From: Firmicutes bacterium CAG:475
Lineage (GTDB): Bacteria > Bacillota > Clostridia > Christensenellales > CAG-917
Direction: 5' to 3'
Assembly (NCBI GenBank): GCA_000434435.1
Contig: FR895510.1
Coordinates: 1-39,588 of the forward strand
Length of the DNA: 39,588 bases
The position numbers were made by a program, and so were the translations under genes. The notes below the pieces were generated by a model. That model had not been told where the DNA came from, searched no databases, and was given only the letters and a program-made list of their open reading frames with translations. Shown here one piece after another: positions 31,048-38,984 of the stretch; the stretch's first letter is position 1; every line of letters starts with the position of its first letter.

Positions 31048-31069
31048 CGCCCCCAGCTTTGTGAGGGCG
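31048..31069 (-). promoter_or_regulatory. small hairpin between secF and recJ
   Basis: CGCCC (31048-31052) and GGGCG (31065-31069) pair around 12 nt, 11 bp after the secF stop. On the minus strand GTAGTTTTATGATTTT follows, a broken T-run. It may attenuate transcription into recJ. Confidence 0.4.
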
Positions 31070-31080
31070 CAATCTAATCG

Positions 31081-32283
31081 TTATTTTTTCTTTTTAAACG
31101 TCGTATTCTTCTTCGAATACTTGTAGACGACGTTTTGTTTTTGCTTTTGTTGCCCCGCTTGTTTGACTTGCGGTCTGACGGTTTGTTCTCCGTCCTCGCC
31201 GACGATGATTTCGGATTCGGAATCGTCTTTCTTGTCGTAAGTCACGGCGTTGCGTTTTGCATACTTGGCTTTGGTCTTATCCCAAGAGATGCTGAGTGCT
31301 GCCCAAAGCGGAGTCGCTAGACATGTTGCCGAGAACAAGCCTGCAAGCAAACCGAGGATGATAGGCACGCAGAATTCTCTTATCGTGTCGCTGCCGAGGA
31401 TTGCAAGGAAGATGATCGTGACCATAGTGGTCAACGTGGAGTACACCGTACGAGTGAGCGAGGAGCGCACCGCCATGTCTCCGATGCCCTTATAATCGAT
31501 GTCCTTTTGACCTTTAAGGGGCTTGATTGTTTCACGGCAACGGTCGAAGATGACGATAGTGTTGTTGATTGAGTAAGCAACGATCGTGATCATAGCCGCA
31601 ACGTAGGAGCTGTTGATTTGCACTCTGCAAATAACCGTGAGAGCAAACATGATGACGACGTCGTGCAACAAAGCCACGACAGCCGCGATTGCGCTCGTGA
31701 ACGTGAAGCGGATCATGATATACACAAGGATCAACGCGATTGAAACCGCAAGAGCGATGCCTGCTTTCGAGAGCAAGTCCGCAGCGGCGGTTGCGCCGAT
31801 GGATTCGTACGTAATCTTGTTTGCGTCCGTCAAAGAAACGTTGGGATCGACGTGATCGTCAACCGCTTTTCTGATGGCTTCGTTCATCTTGTTGATGCTT
31901 GCGTCGTCGCTGAATACGTTTTTGTATCTGAAAACGATCGAGGTCTTTGAGTTGTCGTTTGCCTCTTGACGTTGCATGTAGCTTACCACAACGTGTTGAC
32001 CGTCGATTTCAACACCTTCGATAACGTTTTTGATTGCGTTGCCTTCGCTTTGATAGGTCGAATCGTCAAGGATGCTTTCGCCGAGCGTAACGGTAAGAAT
32101 TGTACCGCCCTCGAAGTCGATGCCGATGCCGACCGCGTCGGAGTAGCTGCCCGACGTTGCGCCGAGAGCGACTATCACGATAACCGCCACGAGCACGATG
32201 ACGAAAGGCACGATTGCCATATATTTTGCATTTTTGCAAACGCTGTAATTGTTGCAAAGATTGCGGAAGTTATTGTTTTTCAT
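31081..32283 (-). CDS. secF: protein translocase subunit SecF
   Basis: SecF (400 aa) works with SecD to drive late steps of protein export with the proton-motive force. A first membrane helix (about 18-40) is followed by GIGIDFEGGTILTV, a periplasmic domain with SIGATAAADLL, and five further helices, including the conserved NNTIVIFDRCRE. The last 60 residues form a hydrophilic Lys/Gln-rich tail. ATG 32283 has GGAGG upstream and follows the secD stop by one base; the 7-residue extension to 32304 overlaps secD and is rejected. Confidence 0.95.
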   Translation of the reverse strand: MKNNNFRNLCNNYSVCKNAKYMAIVPFVIVLVAVIVIVALGATSGSYSDAVGIGIDFEGGTILTVTLGESILDDSTYQSEGNAIKNVIEGVEIDGQHVVVSYMQRQEANDNSKTSIVFRYKNVFSDDASINKMNEAIRKAVDDHVDPNVSLTDANKITYESIGATAAADLLSKAGIALAVSIALILVYIMIRFTFTSAIAAVVALLHDVVIMFALTVICRVQINSSYVAAMITIVAYSINNTIVIFDRCRETIKPLKGQKDIDYKGIGDMAVRSSLTRTVYSTLTTMVTIIFLAILGSDTIREFCVPIILGLLAGLFSATCLATPLWAALSISWDKTKAKYAKRNAVTYDKKDDSESEIIVGEDGEQTVRPQVKQAGQQKQKQNVVYKYSKKNTTFKKKK

Positions 32284-32284
32284 A

Positions 32285-33640
32285 TTACGCCTCCTCCTTT
32301 GCAAGTTGTGCAGGAACGGAATCTTTGTTCTCGTCCTCTTTGACGCGTTTCAAACCGTAGAACTTCTCGCTTGTGCTGTTGAGCGGCATAAACGCTTTGA
32401 GCACCAATCTTGTCACGACGAGCGAGCAGAACAAGGAAAGAATGATACCGATGAAGAGCGTCACGGCAAAGCCGACGATTGACGCAGAGCCGAGCACCCA
32501 AAGCACGATTGCGCCGATGAGCGTCGTAACCTGACCGTCGATGATTGCGCCCGCGGAGCGTTTGAAACCTGCCTTGATGCAAGTTGAAATGGGCTTTGTG
32601 GAATGTTTGTATTCGTCCTTGACTCTCTCGAATATGATGACGTTTGCGTCGACTGCCATACCGATTGAAAGCAAGATACCCGCAATACCGGGGAGTGTGA
32701 GTTGCACCCACGGGAGCACTGCGCAGAACCAAATGAGCAACACGATGTACACGCAAAGCGAGAGGTCTGCCGCAAGTCCGAGTCCGCGATACACGCATGC
32801 CATGAATATGAAGATGAGTGCGACGCCGATGATACCTGCGATGAGAGCCGTACGGATGGAATTTTCACCGAGCGTTGCGGAGATGCTTCTCACCTCTGCG
32901 AGTTGGAGCGTAACTCCGAACGTACCAGATTGAAGTTTGGTTGCATATTCGTAAGCGGACTGATAGGTGTAGTTGCCGGTGATGATTGCGGATCCGTTGG
33001 TGATTGCCGCATTGATGGAAGGCTCCATAATCTTTTGTCCGCCGACATAAATGTAAGTCTTTTTGCCGACGTTTGCGGACGTGATTTCGCCAAACTTCTT
33101 TGCGCCTTCGGTGTTGAACTTCAAACCGATTGCATAATTGCCGTTGTCTGCGGTTGTGACGTATGCGTTTTCAAGATGTTCGCGGCCGTTGAGGAAAGCT
33201 TCTTTTTCGAGGTCAGCATTGCTTGCTTCATTGCCGAGATCTTTGAGCGTAAAATACAGCGACGCGGGGCGACCGACGAGTTCGAGCACACGTGCGGGAT
33301 CGTCAACGTCGGGGATTTCGACACGGATCGTGGTGTTGCCGTCGCTCGACGTACCTTTGGTGACGGTTGCTTCGGTGTAACCCTTGGACACAAGCAAACT
33401 TTGCAGCGAGCTTATCGTGCCGTTGATACGGGTATCGAAATCGCCGTAATCGTCGTTTGCGACTCTAAAGACAGCGGACACACCGCCCGACATATCTAAA
33501 CCTAGTTTGATTGTCTTTGCATAACCGGTGTAATCGTAAACCGTGCCTGCGATCGGGAACGAAACCACGGCAAACACAGCCATCAAAATGATGAATACAC
33601 TCACTATACACAAGACGACAATAGACTTCTTCTTGTTCAC
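32285..33640 (-). CDS. secD: protein translocase subunit SecD
   Basis: SecD (451 aa) has an N-terminal helix (about 7-29), the GLDMSGGVSAVFRV motif (about 47-60), a compact periplasmic domain, and five C-terminal helices with the signature GMAVDANVIIFERVKDE (about 320-336). It is shorter than E. coli SecD because the periplasmic domain is smaller, as in other Firmicutes. The start is GTG with GGAGG nine bases upstream. It is the first gene of secD-secF(-recJ), from a strong promoter. Confidence 0.95.
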   Translation of the reverse strand: MNKKKSIVVLCIVSVFIILMAVFAVVSFPIAGTVYDYTGYAKTIKLGLDMSGGVSAVFRVANDDYGDFDTRINGTISSLQSLLVSKGYTEATVTKGTSSDGNTTIRVEIPDVDDPARVLELVGRPASLYFTLKDLGNEASNADLEKEAFLNGREHLENAYVTTADNGNYAIGLKFNTEGAKKFGEITSANVGKKTYIYVGGQKIMEPSINAAITNGSAIITGNYTYQSAYEYATKLQSGTFGVTLQLAEVRSISATLGENSIRTALIAGIIGVALIFIFMACVYRGLGLAADLSLCVYIVLLIWFCAVLPWVQLTLPGIAGILLSIGMAVDANVIIFERVKDEYKHSTKPISTCIKAGFKRSAGAIIDGQVTTLIGAIVLWVLGSASIVGFAVTLFIGIILSLFCSLVVTRLVLKAFMPLNSTSEKFYGLKRVKEDENKDSVPAQLAKEEA

Positions 33641-33652
33641 AGGACTAGTCCT
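33641..33652. promoter_or_regulatory. 12-bp palindrome over the secD ribosome site
   Basis: AGGACTAGTCCT is a perfect palindrome ending at the base before the GTG start and overlapping the GGAGG ribosome site on the minus strand. A small hairpin or a bound factor here could limit initiation. It may also be chance. Confidence 0.3.
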
Positions 33653-33672
33653 CCATATAGTAAAACATAGAT

Positions 33673-33701
33673 ATTATAACTATAACCTCTTGTCAAGTCA
33701 A
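33673..33701 (-). promoter_or_regulatory. sigma-A promoter of secDF
   Basis: On the minus strand the -35 is TTGACT (33696-33701), the spacer is 17 bp, and the -10 is TATAAT (33673-33678). It is the strongest match in the window. Confidence 0.88.
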
Positions 33702-33786
33702 GAAAATATGATGCGATTGCTCCATTTTAAGTTGTATTTTTTGCCCGAAAAGTCATATATTTTTGCCAAAACTCATAGTTTGTGAT

Positions 33787-34176
33787 ATGGAAAAAGCCAA
33801 AAACCTGAAAACCGACGTCACGGACGTATTGAAAGCCGTGTTGTTTGCAACCCTTATATCTCTTGCAATGGTGCTGATTTTTGCAATCGTAATCCGTTTT
33901 GCAAACGTCGAGAACAAAGTGATTATGCCCGTCAATATCGCAATCAAAATCCTATCCTTGCTCATAGGCGTGATGCTTGCGTTCAAAAATCCGCAAAACG
34001 GACTTGTCAAAGGCGCGATAAGCGGACTCGTGTATATGCTGTTCACGTTTTTGATATTCTCCGCTCTCACGGCGTTCAAAGACGTTTCTTTCAGTTGGAT
34101 AGACCTTATCACCCTGCCGATTGCCGGCGCGATAAGCGGCATTATCACGGTAAATCTGAAAGCAAGAAAAATGTAG
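33787..34176 (+). CDS. TIGR04086 family membrane protein (YrzE-like)
   Basis: This 129-aa protein has four hydrophobic helices (about residues 15-37, 46-66, 71-95 and 101-123) and few polar loops. Hydropathy, size, and location beside yajC and tgt match YrzE of B. subtilis; its function is unknown. It is one of two plus-strand genes, divergent from secD and convergent with yajC. ATG 33787 has no ribosome site, so the mRNA may be leaderless; CATAGTTT just before it, with GTCATAT 15 bp further upstream, vaguely resembles a sigma-E promoter. An ATG at 33763 in the same frame is also without a ribosome site. Confidence 0.8.
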   Translation: MEKAKNLKTDVTDVLKAVLFATLISLAMVLIFAIVIRFANVENKVIMPVNIAIKILSLLIGVMLAFKNPQNGLVKGAISGLVYMLFTFLIFSALTAFKDVSFSWIDLITLPIAGAISGIITVNLKARKM

Positions 34177-34182
34177 AACGAG

Positions 34183-34225
34183 GATATCGCCGCACGCAGT
34201 GCGATATCGCCGAGCCATAGGCTCG
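34183..34225 (+). terminator. two hairpins after the TIGR04086 gene
   Basis: GATATCGC (34183-34190) pairs with GCGATATC (34201-34208), and CGAGCC-ATA-GGCTCG (34211-34225) is a second perfect hairpin. They lie just before the bidirectional terminator and may help protect or end the plus-strand transcript. Confidence 0.5.
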
Positions 34226-34235
34226 ATACCACTGC

Positions 34236-34274
34236 AAAAAAAGAAAGCACGCTCGAGCGTGCTTTCGTTTTTTT
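34236..34274. terminator. bidirectional terminator between the TIGR04086 gene and yajC
   Basis: A perfect 24-bp palindrome (34243-34266, arms GAAAGCACGCTC and GAGCGTGCTTTC) is flanked by seven A on the left and seven T on the right. This serves both convergent genes. Confidence 0.93.
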
Positions 34275-34283
34275 GCTTATCTC

Positions 34284-34778
34284 TTATTTGTTTTCTTCGG
34301 TTGTTTCTTCAACCACTTCACCGCTTACGGCTTTGTCGCAGTCCGCTTTTTCGGCGCATGCGTCGCAGTTGTTGTCGCAAGTTGCTTCTGCTGCTTTTTC
34401 TTCAACTTTCGTTTCTTCCGTTGCGGGGGCTTCGGGAGCGGTTTCTTGTTGAGGTGCCGCAACTTTTTCGAGGACGTAACCGACCGCTTTCTTGTCGATG
34501 ACGATCAAAGTGGGGTTGGCTTCCGTGCCGACGTTGACGATGAGCGTATTGTCTGCGTTGACTTGAGTGATTTTGCCTACGATGCCGCCGACGGTCATAA
34601 GTTTCGTGCCGACGCAAAGACTGTTCATCATATTTTGTTGTTCTTTTTGACGTTTCTTTTGAGGAACGATCGTAAGAACGATCATAAGCACGAGCACGAC
34701 GCCGATGACGACGTACATAATCCAACCGTTATTGCTTTTGGCTGTTTCGTCTGCTGCGAGAATCAAAGAATTTAACAT
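34284..34778 (-). CDS. yajC: preprotein translocase subunit YajC with cysteine-rich tail
   Basis: YajC (164 aa) is an accessory membrane protein of SecDF. One helix (about residues 18-38) is followed by PQKKRQKEQQNMMNSLCVGTK, split here by its conserved turn, and a small beta domain with MTVGGIVGKI (about 60-95). The remaining 60 residues are acidic and contain four cysteines (134, 138, 141, 147) spaced CX3CX2CX5C, which typical YajC (about 85-115 aa) lacks. AAAGGAG lies 6 bases before ATG 34778; six more in-frame codons upstream are not used. Confidence 0.92.
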   Translation of the reverse strand: MLNSLILAADETAKSNNGWIMYVVIGVVLVLMIVLTIVPQKKRQKEQQNMMNSLCVGTKLMTVGGIVGKITQVNADNTLIVNVGTEANPTLIVIDKKAVGYVLEKVAAPQQETAPEAPATEETKVEEKAAEATCDNNCDACAEKADCDKAVSGEVVEETTEENK

Positions 34779-34825
34779 ATTTGCTCCTTTATTCACCTAT
34801 ACGGTTATTCTATTTTGATGATTCA

Positions 34826-34854
34826 ATGTTACACGATTTCATATAGTTTTGCAA
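34826..34854 (-). promoter_or_regulatory. sigma-A promoter of yajC
   Basis: On the minus strand the -35 is TTGCAA (34849-34854), the spacer is 17 bp, and the -10 is TAACAT (34826-34831). It separates yajC from the ruv-queA-tgt unit. Confidence 0.7.
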
Positions 34855-34908
34855 CAAAAATCGTACATTTTGTGGCTTTATTAAAGCATTTTTAATGTTT
34901 TGTATGCT

Positions 34909-36012
34909 CTAACCTTGATACTGCGCCATAAACTCTTTGCGGAATTCGTCGTATCTGTCCTCCAAAATCGCTTGACGGATATCGGCAGCAAGTCGTTCGA
35001 GGAAGCGGATATTGTGGATGGACAACAAGCGTCCGCCCATAATCTCGTCGCTCTTGATGAGGTGACGGATGTACGCTCTGGTGTAGTTTTTGCACGCATA
35101 GCAATCGCACTCGGGATCGATAGGCGTAAAGTCCTCTGCATAGGGCGCGTTGCGGATTGTCAAAAATCCTTCTTTCACCATTGCCGTGCCGTTGCGCGCG
35201 ATACGGGTGGGAAGCACGCAATCGAACATATCCACTCCCCTTGCAACGCCTTCGACGATATAATCGGCAGTGCCCACGCCCATGAGATAATGCGGTTGAT
35301 CCTTTGGCAAAATAGGTTGCAGAACGTCAAGCATTTCATACATTTTTTCCGCGCTTTCGCCAACCGACAATCCGCCGATCGCGATGCCGCATTTTGCGTA
35401 CGGAACGGTGCGCTCTGCGCTCTCTTTTCTCAAATCCGCAAAGACGTTTCCTTGCACGATCGGGAACAGCGTTTGATGAGGTTTAAGCTCGACTTTCGAG
35501 CATCTATCCAACCATTTTAGCGTACGTTCCATTGCATCGCGCGCTTTGTCGTGCGTGATGTCGGGAGGCGTACACTCGTCGAAAGCCATAACTATATCGC
35601 TGCCCAAAGCCTTTTGAACTTCCATGGATTTTTCGGGCGAGAAAAAGTGCTTGCTTCCGTCTATAAAACTGTTGAATTCCGCTCCGTCGTCGGTGATTTT
35701 ACGCAATGACGAAAGCGAGAAAACCTGAAATCCGCCGCTGTCCGTCAGGATTGCGCCGTCCCAGTTCATAAACTTGTGAAGCCCGCCCGCCTTTTCGATA
35801 AGCTCGTGCCCCGGGCGCAGATACAAGTGATAGGTGTTCGACAACAAAATTTGCGCGCCCGTTGCGTGCACTTCTTCGGGTGAAAGCCCTTTTACAGTCG
35901 CTTTTGTGCCGACCGGCATAAAACACGGTGTGTCGATAACGCCGTGTTCGGTGTAGAGTTTGCCAACCCTCGCACCCGTCTTTTTATCTTCGTGTATGAC
36001 TTCGAATCTCAT
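34909..36012 (-). CDS. tgt: tRNA-guanine transglycosylase
   Basis: Tgt (367 aa) swaps guanine 34 of Asp, Asn, His and Tyr tRNAs for the queuosine precursor preQ1. The general acid/base D91 is in ILTDSGGFQVFS, the nucleophile is D264 in DMFDCVLPTR, and zinc ligands C302, C304, C307 and H333 are all present at the same numbers as in E. coli. AAGGA precedes ATG. It follows queA by 66 bp of AT-rich sequence and ends the ruv-queA-tgt run. Confidence 0.97.
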   Translation of the reverse strand: MRFEVIHEDKKTGARVGKLYTEHGVIDTPCFMPVGTKATVKGLSPEEVHATGAQILLSNTYHLYLRPGHELIEKAGGLHKFMNWDGAILTDSGGFQVFSLSSLRKITDDGAEFNSFIDGSKHFFSPEKSMEVQKALGSDIVMAFDECTPPDITHDKARDAMERTLKWLDRCSKVELKPHQTLFPIVQGNVFADLRKESAERTVPYAKCGIAIGGLSVGESAEKMYEMLDVLQPILPKDQPHYLMGVGTADYIVEGVARGVDMFDCVLPTRIARNGTAMVKEGFLTIRNAPYAEDFTPIDPECDCYACKNYTRAYIRHLIKSDEIMGGRLLSIHNIRFLERLAADIRQAILEDRYDEFRKEFMAQYQG

Positions 36013-36078
36013 CTCGTTTTCCTTGTTATATTGTTGTATTGTTATATTATTTATTTTTACAAAAATCTGGCGGTACGG

Positions 36079-37122
36079 TTATTCAAAAAACGAAGAATCG
36101 CCGAACGAGAAGAATCTGTACTTCTCCTTGACCGCCTCTTTGTAAATTTCAAGCGTTTTTTCTCTGCCCGCAAACGCCGATACAAGCATAATCAGCGTGC
36201 TTTCGGGCAAATGGAAGTTGGTGATAAGCCCCTTGACGCACTTAAACTTGTAGCCGGGATAGATAAAGATGCTCGTGTCGCCCTTTTGCGCGCGAACATA
36301 TCCGTTATCGTCGGCAACCGTTTCAAGCGTACGCACGCTTGTCGTACCCACGCAAATCACTCTTCTACCCTCTCTGATTGCGGAATTTATCTTTTCGGCG
36401 TTCTCCTCGTCGATTTCATAGTATTCGGTGTGCATCTCGTGATCGAGGATGTTGTCCTCTTTGACGGGACGGAACGTGCCTAGTCCTATATGTAAAAGCA
36501 CTGTTGCGAAATCCACGCCCATATCTCTGATTTTTTGCATGAGTTCAGGCGTAAAATGCAATCCTGCCGTCGGAGCGGCGGCAGAGCCTTCAATCTTGCT
36601 GTAAACGGTCTGGTACCTCTCCTTATCGGCAAGTTTTTCTTTTATGTACGGAGGAAGCGGCATATTGCCCACTCTGTCGAGAATGTCCTCGAACACTCCG
36701 TCGAATTGAAATTCAATAGTGCGTGCGCCGTAGTCGCCTATTTCCGTAACGACTGCGCTCAATTCGTCGCAAAAGTGTATCACCGAGCCGAGTTTTGCCT
36801 TGCGTGCAGGTTTCATAATGGTTTCCCAATGCGTGTAATCTTTGCGCTTCAACAGCAACACTTCAAGCACGCTCTCGTGATTTTCGATATGTCCGAAAAT
36901 GCGCGCCGGGATAACTCTCGTGTTGTTTATCACAAGCAAGTCGCCTTTTTTGAGAAAGGACGGCAAATCGTAAAAATGCTTGTGCCAAATCTCGTCCGTT
37001 TGACGATTATACACCAAAAGCCGCGAATGATCGCGAGGCTCAATCGGCGTTTGCGCAATGAGTTCTTCGGGCAATTCGTAGAAGAAATCGTGCGTTTTTA
37101 GATTTTTGTTTTCTTGTTCCAT
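36079..37122 (-). CDS. queA: S-adenosylmethionine:tRNA ribosyltransferase-isomerase
   Basis: QueA (347 aa) transfers and rearranges the ribosyl part of SAM onto preQ1-tRNA to give epoxyqueuosine; the next gene, tgt, performs the preceding step. Signatures are LPEELIAQTPIEPRDHSRLLV near the start, divided by its conserved IAQ core, INNTRVIPARI, the SAAAPTAGLHFT loop (about 182-193) and the end NFHLPESTLIMLVSAFAG. Two codons upstream a TTG could start translation, but ATG 37122 is better placed to GCGGAA. It follows ruvB by 24 bp. Confidence 0.96.
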   Translation of the reverse strand: MEQENKNLKTHDFFYELPEELIAQTPIEPRDHSRLLVYNRQTDEIWHKHFYDLPSFLKKGDLLVINNTRVIPARIFGHIENHESVLEVLLLKRKDYTHWETIMKPARKAKLGSVIHFCDELSAVVTEIGDYGARTIEFQFDGVFEDILDRVGNMPLPPYIKEKLADKERYQTVYSKIEGSAAAPTAGLHFTPELMQKIRDMGVDFATVLLHIGLGTFRPVKEDNILDHEMHTEYYEIDEENAEKINSAIREGRRVICVGTTSVRTLETVADDNGYVRAQKGDTSIFIYPGYKFKCVKGLITNFHLPESTLIMLVSAFAGREKTLEIYKEAVKEKYRFFSFGDSSFFE

Positions 37123-37146
37123 ATTCAAATTTTTCCGCGGATTGAT

Positions 37147-38181
37147 TTATTTAAACTCTCTGTTCAGATGCTTATACGCGTTTTCCGTGCAAACTCTGCC
37201 CCTCGGAGTTCTTCCGATAAAGCCGAGTTGAATGAGGAAGGGTTCGACGACGTCCTCTATCGTGCTTGCCTCTTCGCCCGTTGCGGCGGAAAGCGTTTCA
37301 AGCCCCACGGGGCCTCCGCCGAATTTGTCTATAATGGCTTCGAGAACGGTGCGGTCGGTGATGTCGAGTCCGAGCTCGTCTACGTCCATAAGCGAAAGTG
37401 CCTTTTGCGTGATGGCAAGATTGATTCTGTCGAGTTTTTCGTACTCGGCAAAGTCGCGAACACGGCGCAAAAGTCGGTTGGCAATGCGCGGAGTGCCTCT
37501 TGAGCGTCTTGCGATTTCAAGCGCGGCGTCCTCGTCGATTGCGATGCCGAGTATTCCGCTCGAACGCATAACTATGCGTTTGAGTTGCTCGTCGGTGTAC
37601 ATTTCAAGGCGCAAAGACATGCCGAAACGATCGCGCAAAGGGCTTGACAGCATGCCTGCCCTCGTGGTTGCGCCTATAAGCGTAAATCGTTTCAAAGGTA
37701 TGCGGATGCTTCTTGCCATAGGCCCCGTGCCGTTGACGAGGTCGAGAGAAAAATCTTCCATCGCAGGATACAACACTTCTTCTATATTGCGGTTGAGGCG
37801 GTGTATCTCGTCGATAAACAGCACGTCCCCTTTTTCAAGGTTGGTGAGCAAGGACGCAAGATCGGCTGCTTTTTCTATCGCAGGACCGCTCGTAACTCTG
37901 ATTTGCGCGCCCAACTCGCTTGCAATAACGTGCGCAAGCGTAGTCTTTCCGAGTCCCGGAGGGCCGTAAAGCAACACGTGGTCGAGAGCATCGTTCCTCG
38001 CCTTTGCGGCAGATATGAACACTTCAAGATTCTTCTTTATCTTCTCTTGCCCGACGTATTCGTCCATGCTGTGCGGACGAAGGTTGTTTTCTTGCTCGTC
38101 GTCATCGATGGTGAGCGAACTCACCACCCTGTTTGTGACGTCGAAGTCCTGATTTTCTTTTGTAAATTGTGATTTGATCAT
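37147..38181 (-). CDS. ruvB: Holliday junction branch migration helicase RuvB
   Basis: RuvB (344 aa) is the AAA+ motor that drives branch migration with RuvA. Walker A is GPPGLGKT (73-80), Walker B is DVLFIDEIHR (about 118-127), sensor 1 is IGATTRAG, and the arginine finger region LRDRFG follows. The C-terminal winged helix ends with GFIGRTPRGR, typical for RuvB. AAAAGG precedes ATG. Element E3 separates it from ruvA, with no convincing promoter between, so it probably depends on read-through. Confidence 0.98.
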   Translation of the reverse strand: MIKSQFTKENQDFDVTNRVVSSLTIDDDEQENNLRPHSMDEYVGQEKIKKNLEVFISAAKARNDALDHVLLYGPPGLGKTTLAHVIASELGAQIRVTSGPAIEKAADLASLLTNLEKGDVLFIDEIHRLNRNIEEVLYPAMEDFSLDLVNGTGPMARSIRIPLKRFTLIGATTRAGMLSSPLRDRFGMSLRLEMYTDEQLKRIVMRSSGILGIAIDEDAALEIARRSRGTPRIANRLLRRVRDFAEYEKLDRINLAITQKALSLMDVDELGLDITDRTVLEAIIDKFGGGPVGLETLSAATGEEASTIEDVVEPFLIQLGFIGRTPRGRVCTENAYKHLNREFK

Positions 38182-38233
38182 GATTTACCTTTTCGGTGGT
38201 TATTTGCATTGCGTTAATAAGAACACACTAAAT

Positions 38234-38379
38234 GCCAAATAGTGCTATTTGCAGCAAATTGCAATATTTGGATGAAGAACAAGGAAGGCTGCAACTGAAC
38301 AGACAGGAGCGTACTTGTTGTACGTGACTGTTTGAGCAGTTGCACCTGACGCAGTTATTCGCCAAATAGTGCTATTTGC
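38234..38379 (-). repeat. 3'-end structured element E3, between ruvA and ruvB
   Basis: The ruvA 3' end (38361-38379, stop included) is GCCAAATAGTGCTATTTGC on the plus strand; an exact direct copy is at 38234-38252 and an imperfect inverted copy (GCAAATTGCAATATTTGG) at 38254-38271, followed by GATGAAGAA as beside E1. The inner stem TGCAACTG (38290-38297) pairs with 38337-38344, AACAG with CTGTT inside, and CGTAC (38310-38314), loop TTGTT and GTACG (38320-38324) form the apex, then TGA. The box CTGACGCAGTTATTCGCC ends at 38363. Unlike E1 and E2 there is no U-run after the stem. Confidence 0.82.
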
Positions 38380-38956
38380 TCATTTTTTGCAAGCAAGTGC
38401 GTATAATCTCCTCTGTGCCGTGGCACGTCTTGCTTGCTTCGGTTGCCATGCGCACGGCTTCGGTTTTGGAAATTCCGAGGCTTTCGAGGGCAAATACGGC
38501 GTCTGCAATATCCTCGCCCGTAACCGCGTCCCGATGATCGTTGAAAAGCGTGATGTCGTCGGCAACTTGATCGCGCAAGCTCAATATGATAAGTTCCGCC
38601 GTCTTTTTCCCTAACCCCTTGATTTTGCAAAGAGTTTTGCTGTCACCGCTTGCAATCGCAACCGTCAAAGTTTTCAGATCGTAGCCGCCCAAAATCTGCA
38701 TTGCCATTTTCGGACCTATACCGCTGATTTCGATAAGGCGCAAGAACAGTTTTTTCTCTTCCAATCGAGAAAAGCCGTACAGTGACATCTCGTCCTCTCT
38801 GACGTAAAGATAGGTGTAAATCTTCACGATTTCGCCCATATCGATGTCCGTGAGCGTGTTGCCGCTTACGCCGATTTCATAACCTATGCCGTTGTTGTCC
38901 ACAACGATTGACGTGAACGTTTTGTCCACGATTTTGCCTTGAATGTAGCTATACAT
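38372..38956 (-). CDS. ruvA: Holliday junction branch migration protein RuvA
   Basis: RuvA (194 aa) holds the four-way junction and loads RuvB. An N-terminal OB-fold (about 1-62, GIGYEIGVSGNTL), tandem helix-hairpin-helix motifs (LRLIEISGIGPKMAMQIL around 72-89 and LCKIKGLGKKTAELII around 107-122) and a C-terminal RuvB-binding domain are present. AAAGGTGA precedes ATG, 28 bp after the ruvC stop. The last codons and TAG stop make the proximal arm of element E3. Confidence 0.96.
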   Translation of the reverse strand: MYSYIQGKIVDKTFTSIVVDNNGIGYEIGVSGNTLTDIDMGEIVKIYTYLYVREDEMSLYGFSRLEEKKLFLRLIEISGIGPKMAMQILGGYDLKTLTVAIASGDSKTLCKIKGLGKKTAELIILSLRDQVADDITLFNDHRDAVTGEDIADAVFALESLGISKTEAVRMATEASKTCHGTEEIIRTCLQKMSK

Positions 38957-38984
38957 ATTTCACCTTTTGGGTTTTACGTTATAT

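Noticed and set aside
36013..36078. Repeated TTGTTATATTG-type sequence before tgt as an operator
   Set aside because: It is low-complexity AT sequence without symmetry; I see no regulatory site I can defend.
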